A DNA stretch of 42,452 nucleotides from Reichenbachiella versicolor (GCF_003171675.1 NZ_QFZQ01000016.1:1-42452); one strand, 5' to 3'; counted from the first letter of the stretch, positions 25,345 through 34,062 are shown. Made by a program: numbers and translations. Notes: generated from the sequence alone by a model not told the origin.

Positions 25345-26115
25345 TTATAGTACTACTCTACCTTCAAAAACCTGTAGTGCTGGTCCAATCAACCAAATAT
25401 CAGTGAATGAACCATTCTGTGTATTTTTAAATTTTACCTCTAAATCACCTCCAGGAGCAGTCACTTTGATGGGACTCATTAGCCCTTTGTCCGCTGCTGC
25501 AAGACAAGAAGCCGTAATTCCTGTGCCACAGGATAATGTTTCGTCTTCAACTCCTCTTTCATAAGTACGAACATACACAGAATGTTGATCCTTTACTTCA
25601 ACAAAATTGACATTCGTGCCTTCTGGGCTATACTTAACTGAATTACGAATTGTCCTTCCTTGTTTTACGACAGGAGCCTCTTCTGCTCTTTCAACAAAAA
25701 TGATGTGATGTGGTGAACCATTGTTTAGAAAATAATGGTCTTCATTTTTTACAGGGTATTCTTGATCATTAAGTTTCAATTCTACTATATCTCCATTAAT
25801 CTTGGCTTCTAGTGGCCCATCTATAGTTTGGAATCTCGTTTCTGAATCAATAATTCCTAGGAACTTACTGAAACTAACTGCACATCGGCTACCATTTCCA
25901 CAAAGGCTTTGACTACCGTCAGCGTTGAAATAAACCATTTCAAAATCTACACCATCGAAGTTTTGAATTAAAATCAAACCATCACCTCCAATTCCATATC
26001 TACGATCACAGAGTTTTTGTACAAGCTTCTCGTCATGAGGAAAGGCTTCGCTTCGGTTATCAATCATTACGAAGTCGTTCCCAGTACCTTGATATTTGTA
26101 AAATTCAATAGTCAT
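25345..26115 (-). CDS. dapF: Diaminopimelate epimerase
   Basis: This 256-residue racemase converts LL- to meso-diaminopimelate for lysine and peptidoglycan synthesis. The catalytic cysteine pair is at residues 72 (SLCGNGSRCAV) and 197 (TLSCGTGITAS). YKYQGTGNDFVMIDN at the start and GIGGDGLILI are family marks. The PLP-free double-fold length is normal. Upstream are a -7 promoter element and an 11-bp inverted repeat, separated from rplS by a terminator, so the gene has its own control. Confidence 0.96.
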   Translation of the reverse strand: MTIEFYKYQGTGNDFVMIDNRSEAFPHDEKLVQKLCDRRYGIGGDGLILIQNFDGVDFEMVYFNADGSQSLCGNGSRCAVSFSKFLGIIDSETRFQTIDGPLEAKINGDIVELKLNDQEYPVKNEDHYFLNNGSPHHIIFVERAEEAPVVKQGRTIRNSVKYSPEGTNVNFVEVKDQHSVYVRTYERGVEDETLSCGTGITASCLAAADKGLMSPIKVTAPGGDLEVKFKNTQNGSFTDIWLIGPALQVFEGRVVL

Positions 26116-26138
26116 ATTAATATATTAGGTGGCTACGG

Positions 26139-26187
26139 TGTATCAATTCTGATGCCAAAAAGGATTGAAGAATTGTGAATTGATACA
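26139..26187. promoter_or_regulatory. 11-bp inverted repeat in the dapF leader
   Basis: TGTATCAATTC (26139-26149) and GAATTGATACA (26177-26187) are perfect reverse complements 27 bases apart. They lie between the dapF -7 element and its start codon, so they could form a leader hairpin or a two-site operator. Confidence 0.5.
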
Positions 26188-26190
26188 AGG

Positions 26191-26198
26191 CAAATATA
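26191..26198 (-). promoter_or_regulatory. dapF -7 element
   Basis: The minus strand reads TATATTTG, a full match to TAnnTTTG, 75 bases before the start codon. No TTG at the right distance was found, so the -33 part is weak. Confidence 0.45.
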
Positions 26199-26208
26199 TG
26201 AATGGGCG

Positions 26209-26250
26209 AAAAAAAAGCCACTCGCAATAGCGAAGTGGCTTAAATTTTTT
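26209..26250. terminator. Bidirectional terminator after rplS
   Basis: AGCCACTCGC-AATA-GCGAAGTGGCT forms a 10- to 11-bp stem with one bulge, with an A tract before and a T tract after it. It closes the rpsP-rplS direction on the minus strand. Confidence 0.8.
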
Positions 26251-26263
26251 CAAAAGCTTAATA

Positions 26264-26617
26264 TTAAAGTTTCTCTTTAATTCTAGCCGCTTTACCTTTT
26301 CTACCTCTCAAGTAATAAAGTCTTGCTCTTCTCACTTTACCTTTTCTCAATACTTCGATTTTCTCGATGTTTGGAGAAAGTAGAGGGAAAATTCTCTCAA
26401 CAGCGATACCACTTGAAATCTTTCTTACAGTGAAAGTTTCACCGTTTGAGTTAGGGTTTTTTATTTGCATAACAGTTCCTTGGAACTGCTGGATTCTCTC
26501 CTTGTTACCCTCTTTGATCTTAACGTGGATGTTAACTGTATCGCCAGCTGCGAAAGAAGGAAGCTCTGCTCTTCTCTCTTTGCTTTCGTCTTCTATTAAT
26601 TTTATTAGCTCGCTCAT
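26264..26617 (-). CDS. rplS: 50S ribosomal protein L19
   Basis: This 117-residue ribosomal protein sits at the 30S-50S interface. It shows the usual order: [52 protein letters not shown], then [20 protein letters not shown] and [17 protein letters not shown] at the end. The length is normal. It lies in the usual rpsP-rimM-trmD-rplS neighbourhood, but the tsaC/sua5 gene is inserted between trmD and rplS, and rplS has its own -7 element. Confidence 0.97.
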   Translation of the reverse strand: MSELIKLIEDESKERRAELPSFAAGDTVNIHVKIKEGNKERIQQFQGTVMQIKNPNSNGETFTVRKISSGIAVERIFPLLSPNIEKIEVLRKGKVRRARLYYLRGRKGKAARIKEKL

Positions 26618-26655
26618 CTTATTAGCTTTTATGCCCTCTTCTGAAAATTGGAGTG

Positions 26656-26663
26656 CAAATATA
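26656..26663 (-). promoter_or_regulatory. rplS -7 element
   Basis: The minus strand reads TATATTTG, matching TAnnTTTG, 38 bases before the rplS start. No clear -33 TTG. Confidence 0.5.
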
Positions 26664-26766
26664 GAGGATTAATTGTTTTAAACTAATGATTATTACAAAT
26701 ATCAAATATTTTTCTTGCCGATAAATACATTGTAAGTCACAGACTTAGCTTTCTCTATTATTAGTA

Positions 26767-27726
26767 TCAAGCATCTTTTGTTGCTCTCCTAAGTCTATCA
26801 TTAATAGAAAGCCCTAAACCTTCATTGGGAAATTCTTCTGCTACTATAGCATCTAATTCTAACGTATCTAAATAATGCATAGTATTGTAGAGTTTTGAAG
26901 CGGCTTCTTTCAAATTTCCATTCGGAGAAAGAATAATAACCTTATCTGCATTTATATTAGAAACTCTTTTGAATAAAATGACACCTACCTTTTTGTCAGA
27001 AAACTCTTCAAGAGCCTTTGAAACGTCTCGTACTAAATAAGTTTTTGTCCTTGGAGCATAATGTCTTGAAAGCATACCTGGAGCCTCAGGTGCCTTGTCA
27101 TCTTTATTTTTCAACTGAATGGACCCAACAACATTTTCTATTTCCTCTCGCGAAATGGCACCTAATCTATATAAGATCGGTTCACCTTGTTCAAAACCTA
27201 TAATAGTTGATTCGATTCCATTTTGACAATCTCCTCCTTCAAGTACCATTTCAATGCTGTCTTTGAAATAACCATCCACATGTGAAGCTGAAGTAGGGCT
27301 AATACACCCAAATGGATTTGCACTTGGTGCTGCTAAAGGAAAGTCCAATCTCTTTAATAATTGAATGGTCACCGGATGATTAGGCATTCGAACTGCTACT
27401 GTATCTTTTCCTGCACTAATCAAGTCCGGTATGATGGCTTTCTTTTTAAGAATCAATGTCAAAGAGCCGGGCCAAAAATGATCCGCAAGCTGTTTGGCTT
27501 TGTCAGGCAATTCCTCTGTTAAACCCAGCAGTTGATCTAAGGAATGAACGTGAACGATGAGTGGATTAAAAAGAGGTCGCTGTTTGGTTTCAAATATTTT
27601 ATGAATGGCGCTTTCGCTAAAAATATTTCCAGCTAATCCATAAACAGTCTCTGTGGGAATGCCTACTAATTCGTTTCTATTCAAAATGGAAACGGCCATA
27701 TCAATATCACTGGAAATGATGCTCAT
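26767..27726 (-). CDS. L-threonylcarbamoyladenylate synthase (Sua5 type)
   Basis: This 319-residue enzyme makes threonylcarbamoyl-AMP from threonine, bicarbonate and ATP for the t6A modification of tRNAs. The YrdC/TsaC domain (residues 1 to ~200) shows GIPTETVYGLAGN, ETKQRPLFNPLIVHV, HFWPGSLTLILKK, VAVRMPNHP and LAAPSANPFGCISPT. The C-terminal ~120 residues, starting near APGMLSRHYAPRTKTYLV, are the Sua5 extension that distinguishes it from short TsaC. It lies 9 bases after trmD and belongs to the same transcript. Confidence 0.93.
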   Translation of the reverse strand: MSIISSDIDMAVSILNRNELVGIPTETVYGLAGNIFSESAIHKIFETKQRPLFNPLIVHVHSLDQLLGLTEELPDKAKQLADHFWPGSLTLILKKKAIIPDLISAGKDTVAVRMPNHPVTIQLLKRLDFPLAAPSANPFGCISPTSASHVDGYFKDSIEMVLEGGDCQNGIESTIIGFEQGEPILYRLGAISREEIENVVGSIQLKNKDDKAPEAPGMLSRHYAPRTKTYLVRDVSKALEEFSDKKVGVILFKRVSNINADKVIILSPNGNLKEAASKLYNTMHYLDTLELDAIVAEEFPNEGLGLSINDRLRRATKDA

Positions 27727-27735
27727 TGCAGAATA

Positions 27736-28416
27736 TTATTCTTCTTTCAGCAGATCAGGTCGTTTTTGCTGAGTTCGTTTCACAGCTTGATCAAATCTCC
27801 ACTCTTCAATTTTAGCATTATGACCTGATAGTAGAATCTCTGGTGCTTTCCATCCTTTATATTCGGCTGGTCTTGTGTATACTGGCGGAGCTACTAAATC
27901 ATCCTGAAAAGAGTCTGTTAATGCTGATGTCTCATCAGACAACACTCCTGGAATCAATCTAATAATTGAATCCGAAACTACGGCCGCCGCTAATTCTCCC
28001 CCTGATAAAACATAGTCTCCAATGCTAATCTCACGAGTAATTAAATGCTCTCGTACCCGTTCATCAACACCTTTATAATGACCGCAAAGAATAATTATGT
28101 TTTCACAAAGACTAAGACCATTAGAAATAGTTTGACTTAAACGCTCCCCATCAGGACTCATATAAAGAACTTCGTCGTAACTTCTTTGAGATTTTAAATG
28201 TTCAATGCATCGATCTATTGGCTCTATCATCAGAACCATACCAGCGCCACCACCAAAAGCATAATCATCTACATTCTTTTGTTTACTGGTGGAATAATCT
28301 CGGAGATTATGAACATGAATTTCCGCGATGCCTTTATCATTGGCTCGTTTAAGAATGCTTTGGTCTATAAAACCATTGAACATTGTAGGCAAGCATGTGA
28401 CGATATCAATTCTCAT
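27736..28416 (-). CDS. trmD: tRNA (guanine-N1)-methyltransferase
   Basis: This 226-residue SPOUT enzyme puts m1G at position 37 of tRNAs, including tRNA-Pro, and so prevents +1 frameshifts. The start [13 protein letters not shown], the region [19 protein letters not shown], the trefoil-knot segment [20 protein letters not shown] and [10 protein letters not shown] are family marks. The gene overlaps rimM by 11 bases. The order rpsP-rimM-trmD is the ancestral one. This genome also encodes tRNA-Pro (see 36876), a direct substrate. Confidence 0.96.
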   Translation of the reverse strand: MRIDIVTCLPTMFNGFIDQSILKRANDKGIAEIHVHNLRDYSTSKQKNVDDYAFGGGAGMVLMIEPIDRCIEHLKSQRSYDEVLYMSPDGERLSQTISNGLSLCENIIILCGHYKGVDERVREHLITREISIGDYVLSGGELAAAVVSDSIIRLIPGVLSDETSALTDSFQDDLVAPPVYTRPAEYKGWKAPEILLSGHNAKIEEWRFDQAVKRTQQKRPDLLKEE

Positions 28417-28939
28417 TGTCTTCCAAATACACCTCTAAGAGACCTTCCGGCAGTTGTGCCTCTATCTTTCCTTCTTTGATATCTACCCTTTTGATAATTT
28501 CATCATTGATTGGAATCATGACTTCGACACCATTATATATCAATGAAATCAAATTTTGTGGTGGAATTTCATACACTTGATCGACCTTACCTAAGAGTTG
28601 GTCGTCATTATATAAATCCAAACCTATTAATTGATGGTAGTAGTAATCACCAGCAGGCAACTCAGGTAATATTTCCAAAGGAAGAAACAATTCACAAGAA
28701 ACCATGGGTGATGCTTCTTCGATACTTTCGGTTTCCTCGAATTTAGCTAGTGCTTTCTTCCCACTGACCTGAATATACTCTAAAAAAAATGGAACCAGCG
28801 CTCCACCCTGAAGGATGAGTACTGATTCCAATTCTTGATATGCTGATGGGTCATCAACGTCCAACATTAGCTGAACCTCACCCTTCAAACCATGGGTTTT
28901 GATCACATAACCGAGTTGGTAGCAATCTTCAACCTTCAT
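28406..28939 (-). CDS. rimM: Ribosome maturation factor RimM
   Basis: This 177-residue factor helps assemble the 30S head and binds S19. The N-terminal beta-barrel domain shows [18 protein letters not shown]; the C-terminal PRC-barrel shows [20 protein letters not shown], then [21 protein letters not shown] with the usual final hydrophobic stretch. The ATG at 28939 follows the rpsP stop by seven bases. It overlaps trmD at its end. Length is normal. Confidence 0.93.
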   Translation of the reverse strand: MKVEDCYQLGYVIKTHGLKGEVQLMLDVDDPSAYQELESVLILQGGALVPFFLEYIQVSGKKALAKFEETESIEEASPMVSCELFLPLEILPELPAGDYYYHQLIGLDLYNDDQLLGKVDQVYEIPPQNLISLIYNGVEVMIPINDEIIKRVDIKEGKIEAQLPEGLLEVYLEDNEN

Positions 28940-28946
28940 AATCTAA

Positions 28947-29525
28947 TTATTCAGCAGCTTTTTCTTCTTCTGCTGGAGTTTCTTCACTTGCTTCCGCTGC
29001 AGGCTCTTCAGCACTTTCTGCTGTTGCTTCGGCTTCTGCCTTAGCTGCCTCTTCGGCTGCGATCAACTCATTTTGCTTTTTAGCTAACTCTTCAGCTCTA
29101 GCTGCATTCACTTTTGCTTCTGCATCTAGTTTAGCTTTCTTATCAGCTTCTTTAGCTGCATTTACAGAATCAACCTCCTTTTGGATCAATCCTTCTTTCT
29201 CAGCAATCCATGCTTCGTACTTCTTATCAGCATCTTCCTGAGTGATTGCTCCTTTATTCACACCTACTTGCAGGTGTTTCTTCAATAAAACTCCCTTAGT
29301 AGAAAGAAGTTTTTTTGCTGTCTCAGTTGGTTGTGCACCATCCATTACCCATTTGAAAGCTTTATCAACATCGATGTTGATGATCGCTGGATCATGGTTT
29401 GGATTGAACGAACCTAACTTCTCGATAAATTTACCATCACGTGGTGCTCGAGCGTCTGCTACGACTACATCGTAAATCGCTCTCTTTTTTCGGCCTCTAC
29501 GAGCCAATCTAATTTTAACTGCCAT
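28947..29525 (-). CDS. rpsP: 30S ribosomal protein S16 with long acidic tail
   Basis: The first ~90 residues are S16: MAVKIRLARRGRKKRAIYDV, VADARAPRDGKFIEKLGSFNP, and KAFKWVMDGAQPTETAKKLL. The remainder, to residue 192, is an alanine/glutamate/lysine-rich helical tail ending in EETPAEEEKAAE. E. coli S16 has 82 residues, so about 100 residues are extra; similar tails occur in other Bacteroidota. The gene begins the rpsP-rimM-trmD-tsaC operon. A -7 element and a small hairpin lie in its leader. Confidence 0.96.
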   Translation of the reverse strand: MAVKIRLARRGRKKRAIYDVVVADARAPRDGKFIEKLGSFNPNHDPAIINIDVDKAFKWVMDGAQPTETAKKLLSTKGVLLKKHLQVGVNKGAITQEDADKKYEAWIAEKEGLIQKEVDSVNAAKEADKKAKLDAEAKVNAARAEELAKKQNELIAAEEAAKAEAEATAESAEEPAAEASEETPAEEEKAAE

Positions 29526-29545
29526 TTAGCTTTTAAATTAAAGTC

Positions 29546-29587
29546 GCGGAACACGTCCGCAGTTTTAGTAAAATGAGCGCAAATGTA
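29546..29587 (-). promoter_or_regulatory. rpsP promoter element and leader hairpin
   Basis: The minus strand reads TACATTTG (29580-29587), a match to TAnnTTTG. It is followed in the leader by GCGGA-CGTGT-TCCGC (29546-29560), a 5-bp stem that could serve in ribosomal-protein feedback; that role is a guess. Confidence 0.45.
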
Positions 29588-29664
29588 AATAGAAAATTAT
29601 TGAAAGTGAAATGATTAGCTATGAGTCAATAAACATTGTTTTATTTGATTCACTGCAGATAACA

Positions 29665-31776
29665 TCACTTCAACAACTGATAAGAAATAAAGGCAAAGAC
29701 ATATGCTGCTCCAGACATATAGAACAGTTGTAATATTGGCCATTTCCAAGACTTGGTCTCTCGCTTGACCACTGCCAATGTACTCATACACTGCATCGCA
29801 AAAGCATAAAAGATCATAAGTGATACTCCAAGAGCCAATGAATACATCGGTTGACCTGTGTATGGATTGATTTCAGCTCTAAGTTTTTCCTTAATCGTAG
29901 CTTCATCCTCCGCATCCGCTCCTACACTATATATGGTAGCAATTGTTCCTACGAAAACTTCACGTGCTGCGAATGAAGTGATCAAGGCAATACCAATTTT
30001 CCAATCATAGCCTAAAGGCCTAATGGCTGGTTCGATAGCTTTTCCCATGACTCCTGCAAAAGAATGCTCCAATTTATAGGAGACTAATACGTCTTCATAC
30101 TCCTTAGACCCTACTACCAACTCTGGATTTTCTTGCTGTACGTATTTATCGGGATTGTTGAACTCATCGCCAACTCCATAAGAAGCCAAAAACCAAAGAA
30201 TAACGCTAATCCCAAGAATTACTTTACCAGCCTCAAAAACGAATGTCTTACTTTTTGAATAGATAGTAGTTCCTACATTATTCCACTTTGGCCATCGGTA
30301 GACAGGAAGCTCCATGATGAAGTAACTTCTTTCATTTACTTTCAAAATCTTTTGCATGGCTAATGCCGATAGTATAGCTCCTAAGAACCCAACCAAGTAT
30401 AGAGCCATGAGGGCTAGACCTTGAAGGTGCAAGAACCCAAACACATATTCATTTGGAACAACTAGGGCAATTAAAATAGCATAGACAGGTAGTCTTGCCG
30501 AGCAACTCATAAATGGTGTCACAAATATGGTTATGATTCGATCTTTCCAACTTTCAATGTTTCTGGTAGCCATCACGGCAGGTATAGCACAGGCGACTCC
30601 TGATATCAACGGAACTATGGACTTACCATTCAGGCCGAACTTGCGCATTATTTTGTCGGTCAGAAATACGGCACGAGCCATATATCCAGACTCTTCCAAA
30701 ATCGCGATAAAACAGAATAGCAAAGCGATCTGTGGGATAAAAATCACTACGCCTCCCAAACCAGGAATAATACCTTCGACAATAAGATTAGTTAAGATTC
30801 CTTCTGGTAAGAACTGACTCACGCCAGAGCTCAACTTAGCGAAAGTAGTATCAATCAAATCCATAAAAGGTTCTGCCCAGCTGAAGATGGCCTGAAACAG
30901 CAGAAACAAAACCAAAAGGAAAATAGCATAACCATAGACCTTATGAGTAAGTACTTTGTCCAGTTTATTAGCAAAACTCCTGCCTAGCTCCTCATCTGAT
31001 TTAGTGACAACTTTCGCTAATTTCTCTCTGATCAGATTGTATCTATCAACTGTCTCTTTGGTTTGATATTGTCTATCACAGAAGTTGTGCTCCACTTTAG
31101 CATCTGCTATGAACTGCATTTCTTCTACAGAAAGATATGATTTACTTTCTGTCTGCTGAGCATATTGGTAGGCTACGTAATCATTGTCAATATTGAACCT
31201 ATCCTTAATGATTGGAATCAGACCGGGACAAAAAGAGTTGATATCATAGAAGCACTCGGATTTTTGTTTTTTAACAGATACAATCTGTTTTTTTAATCGA
31301 TCTAAGCCTTCACCTGTACGTCCGTTGATGGTCACGACTTTAGTGTCAAATTCCTTTTCAAGGGCTGATATATCTATGTTTAAACCAGCCTTATTGGCGG
31401 CATCCAACATATTTAAGGCTAGAATAGTCGGGATTCCAAGGTCTTTGACTTGAGAGAAAAGCAAAAGGTTTCTTTCAAGGTTAGAAGCATCTAATATAGC
31501 CACTATCACATCTGGAAAATCAGAAGCTTCTGGATCACTTAAGACATCAAATACTACACGCTCATCCATCGTACGTGGATAAATACTGTAGGTACCTGGT
31601 AAATCAACGACATTGATTTCTTTGCCTTTGTAGGTAAATGCTCCTGAAACTTTGTCCATCGTGACACCAGGGAAGTTCCCTACCTTTTGGTTCAACCCAG
31701 TCAGTTGATTAAACATGGACGTTTTGCCGGCATTAGGATTACCGACTAGTGCTATATTGATGGTGTCTTGACTCAT
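29665..31776 (-). CDS. feoB: Ferrous iron transport protein B
   Basis: The protein has 703 residues from the ATG at 31776. An in-frame extension of 24 residues upstream overlaps feoA and is rejected. The G domain shows ALVGNPNAGKTSMFNQLTG, the G3 segment VVDLPGTYSIYP, and the G4 motif LNMLDAA. The membrane part has the Gate motifs with VACAIPAVMATRNIES and SCSARLPVYAILIAL, with about nine helices. It takes up Fe2+ with FeoA. feoA overlaps by four bases (ATGA). The final segment has the usual C-terminal helix but no FeoC. Confidence 0.96.
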   Translation of the reverse strand: MSQDTINIALVGNPNAGKTSMFNQLTGLNQKVGNFPGVTMDKVSGAFTYKGKEINVVDLPGTYSIYPRTMDERVVFDVLSDPEASDFPDVIVAILDASNLERNLLLFSQVKDLGIPTILALNMLDAANKAGLNIDISALEKEFDTKVVTINGRTGEGLDRLKKQIVSVKKQKSECFYDINSFCPGLIPIIKDRFNIDNDYVAYQYAQQTESKSYLSVEEMQFIADAKVEHNFCDRQYQTKETVDRYNLIREKLAKVVTKSDEELGRSFANKLDKVLTHKVYGYAIFLLVLFLLFQAIFSWAEPFMDLIDTTFAKLSSGVSQFLPEGILTNLIVEGIIPGLGGVVIFIPQIALLFCFIAILEESGYMARAVFLTDKIMRKFGLNGKSIVPLISGVACAIPAVMATRNIESWKDRIITIFVTPFMSCSARLPVYAILIALVVPNEYVFGFLHLQGLALMALYLVGFLGAILSALAMQKILKVNERSYFIMELPVYRWPKWNNVGTTIYSKSKTFVFEAGKVILGISVILWFLASYGVGDEFNNPDKYVQQENPELVVGSKEYEDVLVSYKLEHSFAGVMGKAIEPAIRPLGYDWKIGIALITSFAAREVFVGTIATIYSVGADAEDEATIKEKLRAEINPYTGQPMYSLALGVSLMIFYAFAMQCMSTLAVVKRETKSWKWPILQLFYMSGAAYVFAFISYQLLK

Positions 31777-31997
31777 GCTTCGGACAAACTGATGGTGCGT
31801 GCTTCTTCTAATCTCAAGGACAAATCGTATCCTGTCACTCGAATACAAATAGGATCACCGAGAGGAGCAGCAAACTTCATTTCGATTTCCGTTCCTGGAA
31901 GAACTCCCATCTCAAGAAGCTTGAGTGAGATGTATTCATCATTGAAATCCTTCACGATGCCTTTTTGACCAGGCTTGAGATCAGCTACAGAAACCAT
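31773..31997 (-). CDS. feoA: Ferrous iron transport protein A
   Basis: This 74-residue SH3-like protein associates with FeoB. It shows SVADLKPGQKGIVKDFNDEY, then LLEMGVLPGTEIEMKFAAPL and GDPICIRVTGYDLSLRLEEA, the usual FeoA pattern. The ATG at 31997 is preceded by an AT-rich region with a -7 element. Stop and feoB start overlap as ATGA, so the two are coupled. Confidence 0.93.
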   Translation of the reverse strand: MVSVADLKPGQKGIVKDFNDEYISLKLLEMGVLPGTEIEMKFAAPLGDPICIRVTGYDLSLRLEEARTISLSEA

Positions 31998-32022
31998 TAT
32001 TTAGATTTGATAAAAATAAGCG

Positions 32023-32052
32023 CAAACATAGGATATTCATTTAATAATGAAT
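32023..32052 (-). promoter_or_regulatory. feoAB promoter with palindrome
   Basis: The minus strand reads TATGTTTG (32023-32030), matching TAnnTTTG, 26 bases before feoA. Directly upstream lies ATTCAT-TTAATA-ATGAAT (32035-32052), a 6-bp palindrome in an AT-rich stretch. This is a possible site for a Fur/DtxR-type iron regulator; the regulator is inferred, not seen. Confidence 0.4.
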
Positions 32053-32168
32053 AGATAATAATGATCTAATGCATAATAGATGACATGATTACAGTCACTC
32101 ATTAAATATTGAGAAACTTTTCAGTATCCTTTTTTTCTATTCTTGGGATAGAATCATTCATTTTGGGC

Positions 32169-33548
32169 ATGGCAAAAGCAAAAACCATTTATATCTGTCA
32201 AAACTGTGGTGCTCAGTCTCCGAAGTGGACGGGTAAGTGTAGCTCATGTGGAGAGTGGAATACTTATGTGGAAGAGGTAGTTTCTAAGGAAGATAAGAAT
32301 ACTCGAATATGGAGTAGCGAAGAAAAGCCCTCTGGATTACCCAATAAACCTGTAAAACTAACAGAAGTCAAAGCAGAGGAAAGTGACCGAATGCTGACTG
32401 GTGACTTGGAACTTGACAGAGTGTTAGGTGGGGGAATTGTTGCTGGGTCTCTTGTCTTGATAGGCGGTGAACCGGGAATCGGTAAGTCTACCTTGTTTTT
32501 GCAATTGGCATTAAGCTTATCTTCAAGGAAAGTGCTCTATGTATCTGGAGAGGAAAGCTCTCAGCAAATAAAAATGCGAGCGGACAGGATGAACAAAGGC
32601 GAAAGGGAGCATTGCTACCTACTGACCGAGACTTCACTGACTAACATTTTCCAACAAATCAAACAGCTAGACCCTGACATTCTAATCATTGATTCTATCC
32701 AAACGATGCATTCTCCTAAAGTAGAAAGTAGCGCAGGTAGTGTCAGCCAAGTCAGAGAGTGTACTGCAGAACTTCTTCAGTTTGCCAAGACATCTAATAT
32801 CCCCGTTTTCTTGATCGGACACATAACGAAAGAAGGTACCATAGCCGGACCAAAGGTTTTAGAACATATGGTTGATACTGTTTTGCAGTTTGAGGGAGAC
32901 AGGCATCTGAGCTATCGTATTCTAAGAACAGTCAAAAACAGATTTGGAAGTACATCAGAGATCGGCATATATGAAATGCTCGGCGACGGTATGCGACAAG
33001 TTTCTAATCCATCAGAAATCTTGATATCAGATAAAGCGGATGAACTTAGTGGTGTAACAATCGGTGCTACTATTGAAGGCAATAGACCATTGTTGATCGA
33101 AACGCAAGCTTTGGTAAGTGCCTCTGCCTATGGTACCCCTCAGAGAAGTACTACGGGCTATGATGCCAAGCGCCTGAATATGATGCTTGCCGTTTTGGAA
33201 AAACGCGGTGGATTACGCCTTGGCAATCAAGATGTCTTTCTGAATATAGCTGGTGGATTGAAGATTGATGACCCAGCGTTGGACTTAAGTGTATGCGTGT
33301 CGATCGTCTCCTCATATGAGGATCGTGCCATATCTTCTAAAATCTGCTTTGTCGGAGAAGTTGGTCTTGGCGGAGAAGTAAGAGCAGTAAATAGGATAGA
33401 CAATAGAGTCCTAGAGGCAGAAAAACTCGGATTTGAAGAAATCTATGTTTCTTCATCAAGTCAAAAAGGTCTGGAGAAAATGGATCGTAATATCAAAGTG
33501 ACATTTGTCAGCAATATTGCTGAAGTGTTCAAAGAACTGGCTTCTTGA
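32169..33548 (+). CDS. radA: DNA repair protein RadA/Sms
   Basis: The protein has 459 residues from the ATG at 32169 (MAKAKTIYICQNCGAQSPKW). An in-frame ATT/TTG-type extension upstream to 32109 is rejected as the family begins at this methionine. The C4 zinc finger is CQNCGAQ...CSSCGEW. The RecA-like ATPase has Walker A GGEPGIGKST and the RadA-specific KNRFG (TVKNRFGSTSE). The C-terminal Lon-like domain runs from about residue 290. RadA is a branch-migration helicase in recombination. The strand is opposite to feoA with about 170 bases between. Confidence 0.96.
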   Translation: MAKAKTIYICQNCGAQSPKWTGKCSSCGEWNTYVEEVVSKEDKNTRIWSSEEKPSGLPNKPVKLTEVKAEESDRMLTGDLELDRVLGGGIVAGSLVLIGGEPGIGKSTLFLQLALSLSSRKVLYVSGEESSQQIKMRADRMNKGEREHCYLLTETSLTNIFQQIKQLDPDILIIDSIQTMHSPKVESSAGSVSQVRECTAELLQFAKTSNIPVFLIGHITKEGTIAGPKVLEHMVDTVLQFEGDRHLSYRILRTVKNRFGSTSEIGIYEMLGDGMRQVSNPSEILISDKADELSGVTIGATIEGNRPLLIETQALVSASAYGTPQRSTTGYDAKRLNMMLAVLEKRGGLRLGNQDVFLNIAGGLKIDDPALDLSVCVSIVSSYEDRAISSKICFVGEVGLGGEVRAVNRIDNRVLEAEKLGFEEIYVSSSSQKGLEKMDRNIKVTFVSNIAEVFKELAS

Positions 33549-33640
33549 TGAATCAAGAAGCTTTGCTTTGTACATTTTCAGTAGACATATATAGTCAACC
33601 GGAGTTCAATTATGAAAGCCTAGCTACACAACTATTGTTT

Positions 33641-33871
33641 CATAATTGATCACTATGATGCCATAATCTACTTCTCTATTGCCATAATTATCTCCCAGAT
33701 ATTCATAATATCCTTCTCAACTATCATAATGTATATCTTAATCTTAATAATAGACAGATTATATCCCATAACGTAGAACTACACTTCCATAACAGCCTGA
33801 TCAAATATCATAACATATAGATTGGATATCATAATCTACTTTTCTAATACCATAACTAGACTCTTATCATC
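33641..33871. repeat. 21-base periodic CATAA(T/C) array, 11 units
   Basis: The hexamer CATAAT or CATAAC occurs at 33641, 33662, 33683, 33704, 33725, 33767, 33788, 33809, 33830 and 33851; at 33746 it is AATAAT. Every step is exactly 21 bases. Weaker look-alikes follow in register at 33872 (CGCAAT) and 33893 (CACTAC). The remaining 15 bases of each unit mostly differ, but position 14 is T in 10 of 11 units and position 21 is a pyrimidine in 11 of 11. Units at 33662 and 33830 share 18 of 21 bases. There is no reading frame through it without stops. Type and function are unknown; 21 bases is two turns of the DNA helix. Confidence 0.9.
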
Positions 33872-34054
33872 CGCAATAGCTAATTCAAGTATCACTACTC
33901 AGTTTTTGCCTCCATTGAACCAGAGACTATAATATTAAGAAGCTTCATGATTATGAATCACTGCAATAGGTATTTAGTCTGGAATAGTCACACTATCATT
34001 TACCATATGACCTAGGTGTGCTCAATAAAATATGTCATCTATGGTGTAGCTTCT

Positions 34055-34062
34055 TATCTTTG
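34055..34062 (+). promoter_or_regulatory. Dipeptidase -7 element
   Basis: TATCTTTG matches TAnnTTTG exactly, 45 bases before the ATG at 34108. No clear TTG at -33. Confidence 0.5.

Noticed and set aside
31777-31848. 24-residue N-terminal extension of FeoB
   Set aside because: It overlaps feoA. The ATGA overlap and family length support the start at 31776.
32109-32168. 20-residue N-terminal extension of RadA
   Set aside because: The family begins at MAKAKTIY with the zinc finger directly after it.
33641-33871. CRISPR array
   Set aside because: The conserved part is only 6 bases, units are 21 bases long, and no cas gene is in the window. CRISPR repeats are 23-47 bases.
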